Source: Sulfurimonas sp.
Lineage (GTDB): Bacteria; Campylobacterota; Campylobacteria; Campylobacterales; Sulfurimonadaceae
Length of the DNA stretch: 64,000 nucleotides
NCBI GenBank assembly: GCA_028687935.1
Contig: JAQTZE010000004.1
Span: 67,875-131,874 of the forward strand
Direction: 5' to 3'
The position numbers and the translations under genes were made by a program. A model generated the notes under the pieces. That model was given only the letters and a program-made list of their open reading frames with translations. It had not been told where the DNA came from and ran no database searches. Every line of letters starts with the position of its first letter. Position 1 is the stretch's first letter. This document shows positions 63,512 to 64,000 of the stretch, piece after piece.

Positions 63512-64000
63512 TTATCTGAGATTATTGTTATCAGACATTTGCGCTTCGTATTTCACTATCTTATTTCTGCCGGTAGTTTTTGCTACATAAAGTGCTGTAT
63601 CAGCAAATTTGATACATTTCCAGATAGTGTCTCCATCGGTCGGAAATGTAGAGATGCCTATACTCATAGTCTTTTGCATAGTCTCTCCATTGCCTACTTC
63701 AAAAATGAGATTCGCAAAGGCAGAGTGAATTTTTTTAGCAACATTAAGAGTGCCTTCTTCACTTGCATTGTAGAGCAGAACAACGAACTCTTCGCCTCCA
63801 TAACGTATTGCGAGATCCGCTTCACGGATACAATCATGTAAAACTTTTCCTATTTCAACGATGACTTTATCGCCTACATCGTGTCCATAAGTATCATTGA
63901 CTTTTTTGAAGTAGTCAACATCGAGCATTAGTATGCTGTAGGTCTCATTGGAACGTTTTGCCTGAGACATAAATTGATCGATAAATTCTTCTAAAAATCT
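63512..64000 (-). CDS. diguanylate cyclase (GGDEF; motif GGEEF), N-terminus cut by window edge
   Basis: YSILMLDVDYFKKVNDTYGHDVGDKVIVEIGKVL...IRYGGEEFVVLLYN; frame stays open to 64000 (..RFLEEFIDQFMSQAKR). Confidence 0.92.
   Translation of the reverse strand, partial: RFLEEFIDQFMSQAKRSNETYSILMLDVDYFKKVNDTYGHDVGDKVIVEIGKVLHDCIREADLAIRYGGEEFVVLLYNASEEGTLNVAKKIHSAFANLIFEVGNGETMQKTMSIGISTFPTDGDTIWKCIKFADTALYVAKTTGRNKIVKYEAQMSDNNNLR

Overview
64 kb of densely packed chromosome from a Campylobacterota (epsilonproteobacterial), Sulfurimonas-like organism, judged from gene content and order. No rRNA, tRNA, CRISPR array, transposase or prophage was found. Contents include holA-rnr-HDOD, greA-like, ferritin-like and desulforubrerythrin genes, purL, pfkA, purH, cbpA-hspR, murA, rsmD, a flgI-flgJ-flgM-flgN-flgK block, a comEA-like gene, pta-ackA, a cold-shock gene, diguanylate cyclases, an RND pump, an MCP with a CZB-like end, frdCAB, gdhA, an MscS channel, a TorD/polyferredoxin maturation cassette, pgpA, an ATP-sulfurylase-like gene, an NtrC-like degenerate regulator, ispDF, thiC, mrp and a TolC/HlyD/ABC exporter. 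Main observations: (1) the non-palindromic heptamer AAACGCA/TGCGTTT is very over-represented (about 130 copies by hand count against about 8 expected), on both strands, in all codon frames and between genes, which suggests an uptake-sequence-like or other genome-wide DNA signal; (2) an overlapping gene pair encodes an ATP-sulfurylase homologue with altered catalytic motifs and a receiver/Fis-HTH regulator lacking the phospho-acceptor Asp; (3) there are clear HspR (HAIR), sigma28 and sigma54 sites; (4) several structured noncoding repeat elements lie between genes, one with MITE-like terminal inverted repeats.
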